Below, piece by piece: positions 1 to 7,596 of a stretch of 13,859 nt of DNA. This DNA comes from CAUPWF01 sp044425815 (GTDB lineage Bacteria; Bacillota; Clostridia; Lachnospirales; Lachnospiraceae). The notes below the pieces were generated by a model. That model was not told where the DNA came from. It ran no database searches and saw only the letters and a list, made by a program, of their open reading frames with translations. Position 1 is the first letter of the stretch. Every line of letters begins with the position of its first letter. The stretch spans positions 1 through 13,859 of the forward strand of contig JAWXVA010000064.1 of NCBI GenBank assembly GCA_044425815.1. Direction: 5' to 3'. Made by a program: the position numbers and the translations under genes.

Positions 1-229
1 TGAGCTTGTTAATAAGCGAAACGAGAGAATTACAAGCTTTAGTGGTTTGAATAACGATGTAAGCATCTTACGGAGATATCGGATAAAAATATATTACTTG
101 TAAGCCCATCGATACAACTGTGGCTGAATAGAACATAGTAAAATACTACTAGGTGTGATATGCTAAATATCAACACTGATTATGTTTAATTGGAACATGT
201 AAAACGAGCGACTTGAGGAGTGGGAGAGT
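1..229. other. Upstream region without a recognisable gene
   Basis: I see no coding region or RNA gene in this stretch. It contains a 7-bp inverted repeat (AGCTTGT at 3-9 with ACAAGCT at 32-38) and a tiny hairpin (GTAAG at 59-63 with CTTAC at 67-71). Neither has a T-tract, so neither is called a terminator. The motif TGATATGCT near 157-165 looks a little like an extended -10 for the following gene but has no matching -35, so no promoter is called. Confidence 0.4.
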
Positions 230-1213
230 ATGGCGAAATCACGAGATCAGAAAAAGAAAATTCTATACCTTATGGATATTCTAATCCATAGAACGGATGA
301 ATTTCATCCTATGAATACGCAACAGTTAATAGAAGAATTAAGTAACTATGGAATAGAAGCAGAACGAAAAAGTATTTATAATGATATTGATGAACTTATA
401 ATGTATGGTTTGGATATTATTAATAAAAAAGGAAAACCATCAGGTTATTATGTAGCAAGTAGAGAATTTGAGTTGCCAGAACTTAAATTGTTAGTAGATG
501 CGGTTCAGTCGTCAAAATTTATAACTAAGAAAAAATCGGAAGAGTTAATTAAAAAGCTAGAAAAACTCACAAATATATATGAAGCAAATCAATTACACAG
601 ACAAGTTTATGTGACGAATCGAATCAAAACGATGAATGAAAGTATTTATTACAACGTAGATAGCATACATACGGCAATTCATGATAATTGCAAAGTGTCA
701 TTCCAATATTTCGAATGGAATACTAAAAAGGAAATGAAACTTCGTAAAGAGGGATTCAATTATGAGATAAGCCCATGGGCGTTAGTATGGGATGATGAGA
801 ATTATTATATGATAGGATATGACGAAGCTTCTAATTTAGTAAAGCATTATCGTGTTGATAAAATGCTAAATATAGAGGTGGTTGGTGAAATGAGGTTAGG
901 ACGAAAATATTTTGAGGAATTTGATTCGGCAATATATACAAAGAAGACATTTGGGATGTTTCAAGGAAAAGAAAAAACTATCACCCTTAGATGCAATAAT
1001 AGATTAGTAGGAGTTATCATAGATCGGTTTGGAAAAGATGCTGTTATTCGTGAGATGAGTGAGGAAGAATTCGAAGTGAGAGTGGATGTAGCCATAAGTC
1101 ATCAGTTCTTTGGATGGCTTACTGGATTAGGGCTAGATGTTAGAATTATCAGGCCAGAATCAGTGGTAGGCGAGTATAAATCATATATTCAAGAACTCGC
1201 CACACGCTATTAG
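230..1213 (+). CDS. WYL-domain transcriptional regulator (DeoR/HTH_11-like)
   Basis: This is a cytoplasmic DNA-binding regulator of 327 residues, the usual length for the HTH-WYL family. Residues about 7-75 form a winged helix-turn-helix, with the recognition-helix segment near residues 43-60 (IEAERKSIYNDIDELIMYG) and a wing ending in GYYV. A linker with helical character at about 80-130 follows. The WYL domain covers about 140-220 and includes SPWALVWDDENYYMIGYD (181-198) and HYRVDKM (206-212). The signature WYL triplet is present only in altered form (YYM). The C-terminal WCX-like extension ends near Tyr327. WYL domains are thought to bind nucleotide or nucleic-acid ligands, and the ligand here is unknown. 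The start is supported by GGAG at 217-220, 9 bases upstream. No target gene lies beside it on the same strand, and the next gene is convergent. Assignment to the family is firm; the regulon is not known. Confidence 0.9.
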   Translation: MAKSRDQKKKILYLMDILIHRTDEFHPMNTQQLIEELSNYGIEAERKSIYNDIDELIMYGLDIINKKGKPSGYYVASREFELPELKLLVDAVQSSKFITKKKSEELIKKLEKLTNIYEANQLHRQVYVTNRIKTMNESIYYNVDSIHTAIHDNCKVSFQYFEWNTKKEMKLRKEGFNYEISPWALVWDDENYYMIGYDEASNLVKHYRVDKMLNIEVVGEMRLGRKYFEEFDSAIYTKKTFGMFQGKEKTITLRCNNRLVGVIIDRFGKDAVIREMSEEEFEVRVDVAISHQFFGWLTGLGLDVRIIRPESVVGEYKSYIQELATRY

Positions 1214-1245
1214 ACCAAAAGCAAGGTGGCGAGTAAGTATACTTA
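1195..1245. terminator. Possible bidirectional hairpin between convergent genes
   Basis: A 9-bp perfect inverted repeat (ACTCGCCAC at 1195-1203 with GTGGCGAGT at 1226-1234) encloses a 22-base loop, immediately followed by the perfect palindrome TAAGTATACTTA (1234-1245). The structure overlaps the 3' ends of both the WYL gene and the convergent HAD gene. It lacks a clear T-tract on either strand, so intrinsic termination is only plausible from its position. Confidence 0.4.
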
Positions 1246-2049
1246 TAACATAAATTTTTCGATAACATGAAGAACCCCATCTTCATCGTTAGAAAGAGTG
1301 ACAAAGTCAGCTTTATCAAGTACAGCTGGTTGAGCGTTAGCCATCGCAACACCAAGACCAGCATATTCAATCATAGTTAAATCATTGAAACCATCACCGC
1401 AACAAATCATCTCATTGGAAGAAAGTCCTATACTGTTAAGAAGTTTTTGTAGAGAATGAGCTTTGTCTATCTTTTGGGGCATAATTTCAATAAAAAATGG
1501 TTCTGATCGGAAAATGTTTAACGAAGAACGATATTTTCTACGAAGTGAAATCTCCATTTCAGCGAGTAAATCAGCATTTCCAGTTACGAGAAGTTTGTTG
1601 ATTGGAAAATCAATATGAGATGCAAAATTATCCACTTGTTGAATTGGCATCTTGTTAATACGAGCTTCAATATGCGTTTCGTGATTAGGTGCAAATGCAG
1701 AGATAATCTCACTGTCTGTATATGAAATGACATTTGCATCAAAGTCCTGAACATATTCACAAATTGGAGCAATATATTCTGGGCGTATAAATTTGTTGTA
1801 GATTACGTCGTGGGTTCTACAATTAATAATTTTTCCACCATTAAAAGAAAGAATATAGCCACCATATTTAGCGAGTTCTAATTCTTCGGCCAAAGGCACA
1901 ATTCCATAAGTCGGACGTCCAGAAGCGAGTACAACATATTTTCCCATTTCTTGAACTTTTCTAATAGCTGCCTTCGTAGCAGGAGAAATCTTTTTTTCAG
2001 AGTTGGTTAATGTGCCATCTAAATCTAGCACTAGCATTTCATAAGACAT
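1243..2049 (-). CDS. Cof-type HAD-IIB phosphatase
   Basis: This is a soluble haloacid-dehalogenase-superfamily hydrolase of 268 residues, the normal size for the Cof/HAD-IIB group, which dephosphorylates sugar phosphates, flavin nucleotides and similar small molecules. All four HAD motifs are visible: motif I DLDGT (nucleophile Asp9, acid Asp11), motif II LASGR (about 41-45), motif III Lys near 196 in KIDKAHSL, and motif IV GDGFNDL with Asp219 and Asp223 as Mg2+ ligands. The cap domain occupies about 85-185. The ATG is preceded by AGAGGA in good position. It is the last gene of the pncB-ddl-murF cluster, 75 bp after murF, so it is probably co-transcribed. The substrate cannot be inferred; the position next to wall-precursor genes is suggestive only. 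Confidence 0.9.
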   Translation of the reverse strand: MSYEMLVLDLDGTLTNSEKKISPATKAAIRKVQEMGKYVVLASGRPTYGIVPLAEELELAKYGGYILSFNGGKIINCRTHDVIYNKFIRPEYIAPICEYVQDFDANVISYTDSEIISAFAPNHETHIEARINKMPIQQVDNFASHIDFPINKLLVTGNADLLAEMEISLRRKYRSSLNIFRSEPFFIEIMPQKIDKAHSLQKLLNSIGLSSNEMICCGDGFNDLTMIEYAGLGVAMANAQPAVLDKADFVTLSNDEDGVLHVIEKFML

Positions 2050-2124
2050 GATAATCCTCTTTTCTTTGTATTCATAGGGCTAAAAAGCAATTAGTGAGCT
2101 ATAATACTAATTTATCTACAATTG

Positions 2125-3525
2125 TTATATATTTATATTTCTCAAAGCTGCAACGATTTCTGGAAATCCCATGAAATGTGAAGCTTTTACTAATACGGAA
2201 TCGCCAATCGAAATGACATCAGTAATCGTTGATAAAAATTCATCTATTGTATCATAGTGCATAACTAGAGTATTAGAATTAAGAGTTGAAATAGAAGCAC
2301 TAGCAGAATCAGCGATATGCTGACTTAAGGAACCGATGCAACAAATTACGTCAATGCCAGACAAAACAGCATGGCGGCCTACATCTTCGTGCATGGCAAT
2401 TTCATTTATTCCAAGCTCTCCCATATCACCTAAGATTGCAACTTTTCTTGTGGTTGCAGTTGATAGTACATCTAAAGACGCTTTCATAGATACAGGATTC
2501 GCATTGTAGCAATCATCGATAATAGTTAACATATCAGTCTTAATTAGATTATTGCGACCAGCTACTGGTACAAGGGCCTCGATACCATTTTTTATTTCGT
2601 CATCCGAAAGACCTAGTTCCATACCAACAGAAGCGCCAGCAAGTGCATTAAGTACCATATGTGCGCCAGGAATTGCAATAGTACAAGAGAAAATTCGCTC
2701 ATCCGTTAAGTGAATACTACAAGTAGTACCTTCTAAACCAAGATTTATAATATTGTCTGCATAAATGCTAGGAAAGTCAGTGACAGGGTTTAAACCAAAA
2801 AAGTGAGGAACGTTTTCATCTACACTATAAATGGTAGCAAGTTTATCATCATCGCCATTTAAAATCACCGAACCATTAGGCTGAAGATACTCAAAAATCT
2901 CTGTTTTAGCTTTCAAAACACCATCGCGGTCATTTAGAAATTCCAGATGACATTGTCCGATATTTGTAATGACAGCAATAGTAGGTCGTGCAATCTTAGA
3001 AAGTCTTGTCATTTCTCCAAAGTGATTAATTCCCATTTCTAATACAGCAACGTCATGTTCTTCTCTTAAATTAAAGATAGTTAAAGGTACTCCGATTTCA
3101 TTGTTGAAATTGCCTGCTGTTTTTAATACATTGAATTTTTGTGAAAGAACGGAAGCTATCATTTCTTTCGTGCTAGTTTTGCCAACACTGCCAGTAATTC
3201 CAACAACTGGAATCCCAAGAGAAATTCTATAATGTTCAGCAATATCTTTTAGTGCTTGTTCACAAGAATCAACTAGAATGTAAGGATGAGTAACCGCTCC
3301 TAAGTTTTTTTCAGATAAGGTGCAAAGGGCACCAGATTCTATTACGTGTGAAATATAATCGTGTCCATCTACTCTTGCACCCTTTATAGGAATAAATAAA
3401 TAATCTTTTTCGACTTTTCGACTATCAATGGTTACACCAGTTACTGTACTATTTTTTAAGGAGTCTACACCTACGTAGACTCCATTACAAGCTTCAGTAA
3501 CTTCTATTAATGACATGTTTTTCAT
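2125..3525 (-). CDS. murF: UDP-N-acetylmuramoyl-tripeptide--D-alanyl-D-alanine ligase
   Basis: MurF is an ATP-dependent cytoplasmic ligase that adds D-Ala-D-Ala to the UDP-MurNAc-tripeptide, the last cytoplasmic step of the peptidoglycan nucleotide pathway. At 466 residues it has the usual length. The N-terminal UMAG-binding domain includes TIDSRKV (32-38) and DGHDYI. The central Mur ligase domain has the P-loop GITGSVGKTS (109-118), TAGNFNNEIGVPLT (136-149), the Mg2+ site EMG (163-165), NIGQCHLEFL (188-197), and Lys207 in KAKTEIF, the lysine that is carbamylated in the family. The C-terminal domain has DDCYNANP and ILGDMGELG. The chosen ATG is preceded by AAGGAAC; a second ATG three codons downstream is a possible alternative. 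It lies 37 bp after ddl, which makes its dipeptide substrate. Confidence 0.96.
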   Translation of the reverse strand: MKNMSLIEVTEACNGVYVGVDSLKNSTVTGVTIDSRKVEKDYLFIPIKGARVDGHDYISHVIESGALCTLSEKNLGAVTHPYILVDSCEQALKDIAEHYRISLGIPVVGITGSVGKTSTKEMIASVLSQKFNVLKTAGNFNNEIGVPLTIFNLREEHDVAVLEMGINHFGEMTRLSKIARPTIAVITNIGQCHLEFLNDRDGVLKAKTEIFEYLQPNGSVILNGDDDKLATIYSVDENVPHFFGLNPVTDFPSIYADNIINLGLEGTTCSIHLTDERIFSCTIAIPGAHMVLNALAGASVGMELGLSDDEIKNGIEALVPVAGRNNLIKTDMLTIIDDCYNANPVSMKASLDVLSTATTRKVAILGDMGELGINEIAMHEDVGRHAVLSGIDVICCIGSLSQHIADSASASISTLNSNTLVMHYDTIDEFLSTITDVISIGDSVLVKASHFMGFPEIVAALRNINI

Positions 3526-3562
3526 AATATTAGTTCCTTTTATTCATAATTATTTTTAGTAT

Positions 3563-4630
3563 CTATGATTTTTCTGATTCCTTATATCTTGCAAGTGATT
3601 TTTCTATGATCAATTCGCATAACTCACCATATTCGATGCCAGCTGCGGCAGCTTCTTGAGGAAGTAGACTTGTAGGTGTCATACCAGGAAGCGTATTTAC
3701 TTCGAGACAATAAATCTCACCTTCATCTGTCAACAAGAAATCTGCTCTAGAATATACATCTAATTTGAGCACTTGACATGCAGCAATTGTAGCATCTTGC
3801 ATACGGCGCGAAGTTTCTTCATCAATATTAGCGGGACAAATTTCTTGCGTTAAATCAGCCTGATATTTATTAGCGTAATCAAAGAATCCAGTTTTAGGAA
3901 TGATTTCAATCACAGGCAATGCCACTCCGTCAATATAACCACAAGCAAATTCACGTCCTTTGATATAAGGCTCGATTACTACTTCATCTTCGTATTGAAA
4001 TGCTTTATCAATAGCATCTTTGTATTCGTCTTCAGTCGTAGGAATATAGACGCCGATGCTAGAACCTCCACAAGAAGGTTTAACAACAACTGGAAGTTCT
4101 AATCCAATTTCAGAGAGTGTAATATCACGATGTTCTTTACGAATCCAAGTGCCACCAGGTGTTGGAATATTATTTTTCTGGAATAGCTGTTTGGCAATTC
4201 CTTTATCCATAGCAATGGCACTACCAACATAATTAGGACCAGTATACTTGATACCAAGCACATCAAAAGTGGCTTGTAATTGCCCATTTTCACCGATTCC
4301 ACCATGTAATGCTAATAATGTAATGTCAGCCATGCGACAGAGATCAATAACATTAGGTCCTAGCATGCAGCTAGATTGATCAGGCCTAGAAGCCTTAATT
4401 GCATTTAAGTCGGGCTCTACTGTTTTGATAGCAGCAGCAATTCCCAGGTTGGCACCAGGTATAGAAAATACAGATTCTAAATCTGCGGGGTCACACTCAT
4501 ACCCCATAAATTGATCAATTAATACAGCTTCATGACCACGCTTTAGAAGAGCGCGACAAATATCAGAACCAGAAGAAAGAGATACGTCTCTTTCTACGCT
4601 AAGTCCACCGGCTAAAACAACAATTCTCAT
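3563..4630 (-). CDS. ddl: D-alanine--D-alanine ligase
   Basis: This is an ATP-grasp ligase that makes D-Ala-D-Ala for MurF in the cytoplasm. It has 355 residues. The N-terminal signature is AGGLSVERDVSLSSG (about 7-21, with Glu13 as the first D-Ala contact). LHGGIGENGQ lies at 109-118, the ATP-grasp core VVKPSCGGSSIG at 182-193, and the metal- and phosphate-binding segment CLEVNTLPGMTPTSLLP at 308-324. The omega loop reads DYANKYQ, with Tyr256 in the position that marks true D-Ala-D-Ala ligases. VanA-type D-Ala-D-Lac ligases have His there. Nothing in the sequence therefore suggests glycopeptide resistance. The start is preceded by TAAGGAGATGAT. It sits 50 bp after pncB and 37 bp before murF, so a shared transcript is likely. 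Confidence 0.95.
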   Translation of the reverse strand: MRIVVLAGGLSVERDVSLSSGSDICRALLKRGHEAVLIDQFMGYECDPADLESVFSIPGANLGIAAAIKTVEPDLNAIKASRPDQSSCMLGPNVIDLCRMADITLLALHGGIGENGQLQATFDVLGIKYTGPNYVGSAIAMDKGIAKQLFQKNNIPTPGGTWIRKEHRDITLSEIGLELPVVVKPSCGGSSIGVYIPTTEDEYKDAIDKAFQYEDEVVIEPYIKGREFACGYIDGVALPVIEIIPKTGFFDYANKYQADLTQEICPANIDEETSRRMQDATIAACQVLKLDVYSRADFLLTDEGEIYCLEVNTLPGMTPTSLLPQEAAAAGIEYGELCELIIEKSLARYKESEKS

Positions 4631-4680
4631 ATAATCATCTCCTTATAATCTATAGTTATATTATAGGTTGTAATGGTTTC

Positions 4681-6135
4681 TTATGCATCTTTATTCGCAC
4701 GTTCCAAAAGATTTTGTTTCGCATCGTATAATTTCTGTGATAAATCAACATATACTTTATGTGGATTAAATAGACGTGTAACCTCGTCCCACAAAGTCTC
4801 TTTTTCTTGTTTACAGTATGCAGCAATCTCCATGACAGAAGGAGATTGATATACACATTCACCTTTTACAAAGATAGGGACTAACAATTCGCGAACTGTA
4901 AAAGTTCCTGCTTTTAATTTTGTTTTTTTCCAGAATTCTACCGGATCAAATAACAACAAGTCTTCCTCGGGATTAATGACTTCATCCGCAAAAGTGATTA
5001 AATCTGCAAGCAATTTATGCGAATCTTTATCATAAATACGGAAAATAGTTTTATTTCCAGGGTTTGTTACTTTTTCTGAGTTTTCGGATAATTTGATTTT
5101 TGGTACAAATTCACCGGCTGCATTTTGAATGGCAGCTAATTTATATACGCCACCGAAAGAAGGGCAATCTTTTGAAGTAATCATATTGGTACCAACACCC
5201 CAAGATGTAATGGTTGCTCCTTGCATTTTTAAGTCATAAATTAAATATTCATCTAAATCATTCGAAGCAGAAATATATGCATCTGAATGACCTGCGGCGT
5301 CTAACATCTTACGAGCTTTTTTCGATAAGTAAGCAAGGTCACCGCTATCCAATCGGATACCATATCCTTTAAAATCAGGATAAGTAGCCTTCATTTCATC
5401 AAATACGCGAATTGCATTAGGAACACCAGATTTTAAGGTGTCATAAGTATCTACTAATAAGCAACATGCAGTAGGATATAAATCTGCATAAGTTTTAAAA
5501 GCAGTATATTCATCAGAAAAGCTCATAATCCAACTATGGGCATGAGTTCCACGAATAGGAACGTTAAATAATTTTCCAGCAAGTACGTTCGAAGTGCCGA
5601 CACAACCGGCAATCATTGCTGCACGAGCACCATACAAACCTGCATCTGGTCCTTGCGCTCTGCGTAGTCCAAATTCTAGTACACCATCACCACCTGCAGC
5701 ATAGACAACGCGTGAAGATTTAGTGGCAATTAAGGATTGGTGGTTTATAATATTAAGAAGAGCAGTTTCAACTAATTGAGCTTCCATAATAGGAGCGATG
5801 ACTTTAACGAGAGGTTCTCTCGGAAAAATCACAGTACCTTCTGGTATCGCATAGATATCACCACTGAAATGAAATCCGCTCAAATAACTTAGAAAATCTT
5901 CATTAAAACTTCCAAGGCTTCTCAGATAATCAACATCATCATAAGAAAAGTTAAGCTTCTTCACGTAGTCAATTGCTTGTTCAAGTCCTGCTACAATAGA
6001 ATAACCAGCGCCACAAGGATTATTTCGAAAAAAAACGTCAAATACAACCATCTCATTCTCAGGACGGTCAAAATAACCTTGCATCATAGTGAGTTCATAA
6101 AAATCAGTTAATAGTGTTAAATCCAATGTATTCAT
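4681..6135 (-). CDS. pncB: Nicotinate phosphoribosyltransferase
   Basis: This cytoplasmic enzyme converts nicotinate and PRPP to nicotinate mononucleotide, with ATP hydrolysis, in NAD salvage. It has 484 residues, as expected for the Gram-positive NAPRTase type. The N-terminus has the hallmark LLTDFYELTMMQGYF (8-22). Then follow EFGLRRAQGPDAG (154-166), the GTHAHSW segment (196-202) that carries the histidine phosphorylated during catalysis in this family, RLDSGDLAYLSKKAR (261-275) for phosphate binding, ISASNDLDE (288-296) and SWGVGTNMITS (311-321). AAAGGGG lies 7 bases before the ATG. It is the first gene of the minus-strand cluster and has its own strong promoter. No NiaR-type operator was recognised in the short leader. 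Confidence 0.96.
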   Translation of the reverse strand: MNTLDLTLLTDFYELTMMQGYFDRPENEMVVFDVFFRNNPCGAGYSIVAGLEQAIDYVKKLNFSYDDVDYLRSLGSFNEDFLSYLSGFHFSGDIYAIPEGTVIFPREPLVKVIAPIMEAQLVETALLNIINHQSLIATKSSRVVYAAGGDGVLEFGLRRAQGPDAGLYGARAAMIAGCVGTSNVLAGKLFNVPIRGTHAHSWIMSFSDEYTAFKTYADLYPTACCLLVDTYDTLKSGVPNAIRVFDEMKATYPDFKGYGIRLDSGDLAYLSKKARKMLDAAGHSDAYISASNDLDEYLIYDLKMQGATITSWGVGTNMITSKDCPSFGGVYKLAAIQNAAGEFVPKIKLSENSEKVTNPGNKTIFRIYDKDSHKLLADLITFADEVINPEEDLLLFDPVEFWKKTKLKAGTFTVRELLVPIFVKGECVYQSPSVMEIAAYCKQEKETLWDEVTRLFNPHKVYVDLSQKLYDAKQNLLERANKDA

Positions 6136-6185
6136 ATTATTACCCCTTTAGTAAAGATAGCTATATTTGCATATATACGAAAGAC

Positions 6186-6214
6186 ATTATACCACTAACA
6201 AATAAAAAAGAAAA
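6186..6214 (-). promoter_or_regulatory. Promoter of the pncB-ddl-murF-HAD cluster
   Basis: On the minus strand an extended -10, TGGTATAAT, occupies 6186-6194, with the perfect hexamer TATAAT at 6186-6191. The -35 at 17 bp spacing is weak (TTTTCT at 6209-6214), which fits an extended -10 promoter. Transcription would start about 45 bases before the pncB ATG. No equally good promoter was found in the 50, 37 and 75 bp gaps downstream. Confidence 0.65.
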
Positions 6215-6277
6215 CTGTTTGTACTAGATAGTTGATAAAAGGTAACAGTTCAGCTTGAATTTATTAATTAATATCCA

Positions 6278-6452
6278 TAACGGTCATAACTATTCTTGAA
6301 ACCTGCTATCACATCTATTTTGTGTCTCCGCGCTATTCTGTGAATGAAAACAAAACTCGCTTACGCTCAAACAGTTGTTTTCATCCACCGCAGTCGATAC
6401 AAAATTAAGATGTGATGTACGCAATGGTTTCTTTGAATAGTTATGACCGTTA
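6278..6452. repeat. 175-bp imperfect inverted repeat (MITE-like hairpin element)
   Basis: The outer arms are an 18-bp perfect inverted repeat: TAACGGTCATAACTATTC at 6278-6295 and its complement at 6435-6452. Pairing continues inward with small gaps through GAAACC/GGTTTC, ATCACATCT/AGATGTGAT and ATTTTGT/ACAAAAT. It ends in a 10-bp perfect tip stem (ATGAAAACAA at 6344-6353 with TTGTTTTCAT at 6375-6384) around a 21-base loop. The element has no transposase and no T-tract. Its size and terminal symmetry resemble a miniature inverted-repeat element or a large REP-like palindrome; a structured RNA is an alternative. It lies between the pncB promoter and a decayed Fur-like fragment. Confidence 0.75.
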
Positions 6453-6479
6453 CTACATTTTATCAAAAATTTATTAAAC

Positions 6480-6619
6480 ATAGAAGAAAAACATTATCAT
6501 GCCATATGTGTGAAGTGTGGCATGATACCAGATGTCTTGCACAGTACTTTAAAAGCGCAGTAACAGATACAGAAAAGCTATTGGTAAAAGTAAACAAGGA
6601 GAAATTAACAGTGTACTGA
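6480..6619 (+). pseudogene. Decayed 3' fragment of a Fur-family regulator
   Basis: No intact ORF exists here, but the frame starting at 6480 reads IEEKHYHAICVKCGMIPDV, followed by LHSTLKAQ and a stop at 6561. This resembles the H-x-H...C-x-x-C-G zinc and metal-site segment of Fur, PerR and Zur proteins. After a frameshift, between about 6545 and 6560, the neighbouring frame reads VTDTEKLLVKVNKEKLTVY and stops at 6617-6619. That matches the spacing and hydrophobic pattern of the last beta strand of Fur proteins: about 32 residues from CG to the LxxY end, as in E. coli Fur recalled from memory. The N-terminal DNA-binding half is absent; the inverted-repeat element ends 27 bases upstream. A homology search would decide whether this is a true remnant. 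Confidence 0.5.
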
Positions 6620-6690
6620 CAAACAAAGAAATAGCAAATCTAGGAGTTATGTCAATGAATGACTATTACTTGAAAATAAGTGAAAAATAA
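6616..6690 (+). other. Short unassigned open frame after the Fur-like fragment
   Basis: The frame from 6616 reads LTNKEIANLGVMSMNDYYLK and a few further residues to a TAA at 6688-6690. It has no good start site or ribosome binding site and follows the Fur-like remnant in a third frame. It looks like coding debris and I do not recognise the family. It may be chance. Confidence 0.2.
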
Positions 6691-6731
6691 AAATGCATTT
6701 TATAATTATAATAAAATATGAAAAAATGAAA

Positions 6732-6760
6732 TTGACTTTTAAAAACACATATGAGAAAAT
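6732..6760 (+). promoter_or_regulatory. Probable promoter of the IclR-aldolase operon
   Basis: TTGACT (6732-6737) is separated by 17 bp from GAAAAT (6755-6760), a 5/6 and 4/6 match to the sigma-A hexamers. An A+T-rich tract (6695-6731, including the palindrome TTATAATTATAA at 6700-6711) lies just upstream and could act as an UP element or regulator site. The leader to the TTG start would be about 25 bases. Confidence 0.5.
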
Positions 6761-6789
6761 AAAATTGGATGAATTAAGGAGGGATAATA

Positions 6790-7596
6790 TTGAAAATTAC
6801 AGAAAAACCAGTTAATCAAAACGTAGCTAAAACATTAAATCTTCTGAGTTTTTTATCAAGTAATAGGAGTCCGTTACGATTATCGGAAATAGCTGAAGGG
6901 ATTGGTATGCCCTCGGCTACGGTACTACGATACTTAAATACATTGATGTTAGAAGGGTATGTGTTTCAGGATAAATTATCAGAAAGATATTCTCTGACAT
7001 GGAAAATTTGTACGTTAGGGGAACAAGTTCGAATGTATTCGAGTTTACGTACAATATCAGGCGATATTATGACAAGATTGTATGAAAAACTAGCGATGGG
7101 AATCTGCTTGGTTGCAGAGAAAGACATGGAATGTATGTATCTAGATTGCATATATGAACCGGTACTAACAGGGGTTAGTTTAATGAGAATAGGTAAACAA
7201 GCACCGTTACATGCAACGAGCTCAGGGAAAATGATGCTGTGTCAGTACACTGATCAGGAGTTGGAAGATTTGATTAGATTGAAAGGTCTTAGTAAATTAA
7301 CGGATAAAACAATTGTGGATAAGAAATCTTTAGTGGAAGAATTGAAACGAGTTAGAAAGCAAGGATTTTCATTAGATGATGAAGAGTGTGAAATAGGATT
7401 GAGATGTGTTGCATTACCAATCTATGGGTCAAACAATAAAATTAATGCTGCAATTAGTGTGTTTGGTCTAGTGAATATATTAACAGATGAATTTATCGAG
7501 TCAAAAATCATACCAGAATTAAAAGAAGCAGCAACAGAAATTACATTACGAATAGGTGGAGATATTAGATATGTCGGAAAAGGAGAGATATTATGA
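6790..7596 (+). CDS. IclR-family transcriptional regulator
   Basis: This is a 268-residue regulator with the standard two-domain IclR layout. The N-terminal winged HTH spans about 9-70, with LRLSEIAEGIGMPSATVLRY (29-48) as the helix-turn-helix and a wing ending RYSLTWK. The C-terminal effector-binding GAF-like domain spans about 85-255, with APLHATSSGKMML (138-150), DDEECEIGLRCVALPIY (about 198-214) and an AAISVFG strand, as is typical of the family. The start is TTG at 6790, fixed by an excellent AAGGAGGG at 6777-6784. Its last four bases overlap the aldolase gene (ATGA), so the two are translationally coupled. IclR proteins commonly control neighbouring sugar-acid or aromatic catabolism, often in response to a pathway intermediate such as a 2-keto-3-deoxy acid. 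Control of the adjacent aldolase is therefore likely, but the effector is not known. Confidence 0.93.
   Translation: MKITEKPVNQNVAKTLNLLSFLSSNRSPLRLSEIAEGIGMPSATVLRYLNTLMLEGYVFQDKLSERYSLTWKICTLGEQVRMYSSLRTISGDIMTRLYEKLAMGICLVAEKDMECMYLDCIYEPVLTGVSLMRIGKQAPLHATSSGKMMLCQYTDQELEDLIRLKGLSKLTDKTIVDKKSLVEELKRVRKQGFSLDDEECEIGLRCVALPIYGSNNKINAAISVFGLVNILTDEFIESKIIPELKEAATEITLRIGGDIRYVGKGEIL

Noticed and set aside
3563..4630. Van-type D-Ala-D-Lac or D-Ala-D-Ser ligase
   Set aside because: The omega loop has Tyr256 in the KY position typical of D-Ala-D-Ala ligases, and no VanH, VanX or VanT-like gene is nearby.
4631..4680. Internal promoter before ddl
   Set aside because: Several AT-rich -10-like strings occur, but none pairs with a -35 better than three matches.
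6290..6481. 63-residue open frame on the minus strand inside the inverted repeat
   Set aside because: It is made almost entirely of the repeat arms, has no ribosome binding site and shows no protein-like pattern.
6495..6527. Perfect 10-bp inverted repeat TATCATGCCA / TGGCATGATA as a terminator or operator
   Set aside because: No T-tract follows, and it falls in the Cys-x-x-Cys part of the Fur-like fragment, where the bases are better explained as former coding sequence.
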